Below, in pieces: positions 61,457-64,000 of a stretch of DNA of 64,000 nucleotides. The DNA comes from an uncultured Alphaproteobacteria bacterium (GTDB lineage: Bacteria; Pseudomonadota; Alphaproteobacteria; Thalassobaculales; Thalassobaculaceae). The stretch covers positions 27,965 through 91,964 of the forward strand of contig CACITD010000002.1 of assembly GCA_902589475.1 (NCBI GenBank), read 5' to 3'. Within the stretch, counting starts at the first letter, position 1. The number at the start of each line of letters is the position of its first letter. The notes under the pieces were generated by a model, which was not told the origin of the DNA, did not search any database, and was given only the letters and a program-made list of their open reading frames with translations. The position numbers and the translations under genes were made by a program.

Positions 61457-62503
61457 GCTATCATTAATCTTCTCAAGATCGTCGACACCCGGTCGCAATT
61501 GGGAGAAAGGAAGCGCATTCAAAGGAGCATCAACCAAATGCATCTTTTCCTTTAATTCTGTATCATTTACATTTAGATACAGCAGTCCTGTCGCTATTTC
61601 ACCTTGTTCCTGGTAACGCATAATGTGCTGCATAGCTGCCGTTGCATCTGACGGGTTGTAGTCGGCATCCAATTTTCTCAGACGCACGTGACTGTCATCG
61701 TGTAGCATGACGTCAATAGTGGTGCCGGTCTCATATTCAATTTTTATTTCTTCTTTTGTTGGGACGTAATCCGTCGCCGTAACGGTGTGCTCGTTGTCTC
61801 GAACAAATTCAAAACTTTTTGTTGAGCCCACGTGATTATTAAAAGTAACACATGGCGAGATTACGTCTATAAATGCAAAACCCTTATGCGAGATCGCTGC
61901 TTTGATCATAGGAACGAGCTGATCTTTATCTCCAGAAAATCCTCTGCCAACAAAGCTAGCGCCAAGTTGGATTGCCATAGCTGCAAGATCAATACACTCA
62001 AATGCATTTTCTTGTCCTTTACGGCCAACCGACTCCCTATCATTGGTGGCGGAAAATTGTCCTTTGGTGAGACCATAGGTGCCATTATTTTCAACAATAT
62101 ATAGCATATCTACCTGTCTTCTTACTGCGTGAGCAAACTGTCCAAAACCAATTGAAGCGGTGTCGCCGTCGCCAGATACGCCGATATACTTCAGTTCGTT
62201 ATTGGCCACATTAGCCCCCGTGGCTATTGATGGCATCCTGCCATGAACCGAGTTAAAACCGTGACTTTTGGATAAAAAGTATGTCGGGGTTTTCGAGGAA
62301 CATCCAATACCTGACATTTTAGCCACTTTGTGCGCTGGTAGATTTAGCTCGAAGCATGCCTCTACTATAGCAGCACTAACTGAGTCATGTCCGCAGCCTG
62401 CACAAAGGGTGGACATTGATCCTTCATAATCACGTCGCGTCAATCCAAGATCGTTTCGCGGCAAATTTGGATGGTGAAATTTTGGTTTAGCTAAATAGCT
62501 CAT
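61448..62503 (-). CDS. 2-oxoacid:ferredoxin oxidoreductase, beta subunit
   Basis: Thiamine-diphosphate-binding subunit that decarboxylates a 2-oxoacid, forms acyl-CoA and reduces ferredoxin. The metal/TPP motif is GDGDTASIGFGQFAHAVRR...NNGTYGLTKGQ, and the iron-sulfur cysteines lie in CAGCGHDS, GIGCSSKT and SPCVTFNNH. It most resembles KorB (2-oxoglutarate) in the two-subunit alpha/gamma-fused type. It lies 29 bases after the alpha subunit gene on the same strand. Substrate choice between 2-oxoglutarate and branched-chain oxoacids is not certain. Confidence 0.9.
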   Translation of the reverse strand: MSYLAKPKFHHPNLPRNDLGLTRRDYEGSMSTLCAGCGHDSVSAAIVEACFELNLPAHKVAKMSGIGCSSKTPTYFLSKSHGFNSVHGRMPSIATGANVANNELKYIGVSGDGDTASIGFGQFAHAVRRQVDMLYIVENNGTYGLTKGQFSATNDRESVGRKGQENAFECIDLAAMAIQLGASFVGRGFSGDKDQLVPMIKAAISHKGFAFIDVISPCVTFNNHVGSTKSFEFVRDNEHTVTATDYVPTKEEIKIEYETGTTIDVMLHDDSHVRLRKLDADYNPSDATAAMQHIMRYQEQGEIATGLLYLNVNDTELKEKMHLVDAPLNALPFSQLRPGVDDLEKINDSLR

Positions 62504-62532
62504 GTATTAATCCCTGTTGGAATATAATTATT

Positions 62533-64000
62533 TCATTCGGCCGCAAAGTTACCTGCGTCTGCGCCAGACATTTGCTTACCTAACAGTTTTGAAACCATAT
62601 CAGCTATGCACGTTGCGGTAATTGGAAATCCATCATAATTTAATATTGGGACGATTTTAGCAGGATCAATTTCGCATTCTGTTATCAGCAGCGACCTCAT
62701 CTGACCATCTCTATTCTGTTCTACTAAAAATACCTGTTCATGGTCGTTAATAAAATTAACAACATCTTCACAAAATGGAAAAGCTCTTATTCGCATTGTA
62801 TCTAATTGTATACCTTTGCTTTTCAGCAAGTTCATTGTCTCTGGTATAGCAATATCCGTAGTCCCAAAATAAACCAGCCCCATGGTTGATGACTGAGTCG
62901 ACTGACCAAAAACCGGCTCGGGAACTAATGTCTTTGCAGTATTGAATTTTTTAAGGAGCCGTTCCATCACTCGAACGTTTACGCTTCCGTCCTCTGTGTA
63001 ACCTGCGTATTCATTATGGGATGTTCCACGGGTGAAAAAGGCACCTTTATCGGGATGAGTGCCTGGGTAGGTTCTGTAAGGAATTCCATCACCGTCCACG
63101 TCCAAATATCGACCAAACTTTTCTACGTTATCTAACTCTTCTGCATCCAGAACTTTACCTCGATCCCACTCTTTTGTTTCGTCGATCTTCAGAGGCCTTG
63201 TTGTCCATTCGTTCATTCCCAGATCTAAATCACTCATAAGGATTATAGGGGTTTGCAGCCGCTCTGCTAGATCAAAAGACTCCATTGCAAAGTCGAAGGC
63301 CTCCGACGGATTAGAAGGAAAAAGAAGCACATGCTTAGTGTCACCATGGCTGGCGTACGCGCAGGCCGTTATATCGGACTGTTGAGTTCGGGTTGGCATT
63401 CCTGTTGAGGGACCGCCTCTTTGAATATTTACCAAAACAGTTGGAACCTCAGCAAAGTAGGCAAGGCCCAAAAATTCACTCATGAGCGAAATCCCCGGCC
63501 CACTCGTTGCCGTGAAAGCCCTAGCCCCATTCCAGTTTGCACCAATAACCATACCAATAGCAGCGAGTTCATCTTCCGCTTGAATTACGGCGAACTTCTT
63601 TTTACCAGTCTCTTTATCTACCCTAAGTTTATGGCAATACATGTCGAAGGCTTCCGCCACTGAAGTTGAGGGTGTAATAGGATACCAAGCAGCGACCGTT
63701 GCCCCTGCGTATACGCACCCCAATCCGACTGCCGCATTACCTTCCATTAGTATTTGATCACCGACTGCGTCTGAGGCCTGAACTCTTACGTCGAGAGGAC
63801 AATCAAAGTGTTGGAGGGAATACTGCCTGCCTAACTCTAAAGCATCGATATTCGGTTCTATAAGTTTTTCTTTCCCTTTGAACTGTTCACTCACCATGCC
63901 TTTCACAACTTCGAAATCCATGTCGAGTAATGCCGTTAATGCGCCTACATAAGCTACGTTCTTAAACAACTGGCGTTCTCTTGGAACAGTGAATCGCTCA
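62533..64000 (-). CDS. 2-oxoacid:acceptor oxidoreductase, alpha subunit (partial, 5' end outside window)
   Basis: Alpha subunit, probably with a fused N-terminal gamma domain. The frame is open past 63969 (TTG) to the window edge, reading ...ERFTVPRERQLFKNVAYVGAL, so the start lies beyond 64000. The visible part holds the end of the gamma domain, then the alpha-subunit pyrimidine-binding region (EGNAAVGLGCVYAGATVAAWYPITPSTSVAE and TSGPGISLMSEFLGLAYFAEVPTVLVNIQRGGPSTGMPTRTQQSD) and the C-terminal domain (VEQNRDGQMRSLL). It pairs with the beta subunit downstream. Confidence 0.9.
   Translation of the reverse strand, partial: ERFTVPRERQLFKNVAYVGALTALLDMDFEVVKGMVSEQFKGKEKLIEPNIDALELGRQYSLQHFDCPLDVRVQASDAVGDQILMEGNAAVGLGCVYAGATVAAWYPITPSTSVAEAFDMYCHKLRVDKETGKKKFAVIQAEDELAAIGMVIGANWNGARAFTATSGPGISLMSEFLGLAYFAEVPTVLVNIQRGGPSTGMPTRTQQSDITACAYASHGDTKHVLLFPSNPSEAFDFAMESFDLAERLQTPIILMSDLDLGMNEWTTRPLKIDETKEWDRGKVLDAEELDNVEKFGRYLDVDGDGIPYRTYPGTHPDKGAFFTRGTSHNEYAGYTEDGSVNVRVMERLLKKFNTAKTLVPEPVFGQSTQSSTMGLVYFGTTDIAIPETMNLLKSKGIQLDTMRIRAFPFCEDVVNFINDHEQVFLVEQNRDGQMRSLLITECEIDPAKIVPILNYDGFPITATCIADMVSKLLGKQMSGADAGNFAAE

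Noticed and set aside
1..64000. CRISPR arrays, tRNA, rRNA, insertion sequences, prophage
   Set aside because: Intergenic regions were read for repeated units, cloverleaf arms and transposase or integrase genes; none was found. The phage-like domain in FlgL is only a protein insert.

Overview
The window looks like a chromosomal segment of a low-GC, probably marine, free-living alphaproteobacterium close to the Rhodospirillales. The evidence is gene content: FliX, FlbT and FlaF (alphaproteobacterial flagellar regulators or chaperones), a FlgJ without a muramidase domain, a DksA lacking most zinc cysteines, a DUF6468 protein next to FliM, and MotE/MotB-like genes in the fliL-fliM operon. No rRNA, tRNA, CRISPR array, insertion sequence or prophage was seen. 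The genes at both ends run out of the window.

Layout. (1) 1-13400 is metabolic: an ADP/NDP-forming acyl-CoA synthetase (5' end missing), a PhyH-type dioxygenase, an amidase, an SDR dehydrogenase, an orphan form-II CoxL-like molybdenum hydroxylase, ribosomal protein L32, a biotin-dependent acyl-CoA carboxylase alpha subunit, an aminotransferase and two tandem histidine phosphatases. (2) 13387-20328 holds an NlpC/P60 peptidase, a VWA protein and a MoxR AAA+ ATPase in a row, then alaS and recA. (3) 20613-59404 is almost entirely flagellar: flgB-flgC-fliE-fliQ-fliR-flhB; fhlB-unknown-fliO-fliP; fliL-fliM-DUF6468-motE-two motB-like genes-giant TPR protein; flgF-flgG-flgA-flgH; dksA and fliX; flgI-flgJ-flgN; a TPR protein; a FlaG-like gene; flgK-flgL; two modules of TPR-glycosyltransferase plus flaF plus flagellin, with flbT in the second; and fliK-flgD-flgE. 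(4) 59496-64000 has an alpha/beta hydrolase homologue, an IclR regulator and the two subunits of a 2-oxoacid:ferredoxin oxidoreductase (alpha subunit truncated by the window).

How the parts work together. Seven flagellar promoters read directly from the sequence share the GG-N10-GC spacing of sigma-54 promoters. They precede flgB, fliL, flgF, flgI, flgK, one flagellin and fliK, so rod, ring, hook and filament genes appear to form a sigma-54 regulon. FliX, which in Caulobacter controls the sigma-54 activator FlbD, is encoded among them; FlbD itself is not in the window. The three flagellins differ in promoter type. All carry a small hairpin about 27-30 bases upstream of the start codon, and two share an identical 10-base element beside it, which fits post-transcriptional control by FlbT. 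Each flagellin module has its own FlaF and its own TPR-glycosyltransferase resembling Caulobacter FlmG, suggesting paired secretion and glycosylation of different flagellins.

The most unusual single observations are a CoxL-like enzyme whose catalytic Glu is Gln, an alpha/beta-hydrolase whose nucleophilic Ser is Gly, a FlgL with an inserted phage-type domain, and a pair of MotB-like proteins of which only one keeps the proton-binding Asp, with no MotA nearby.
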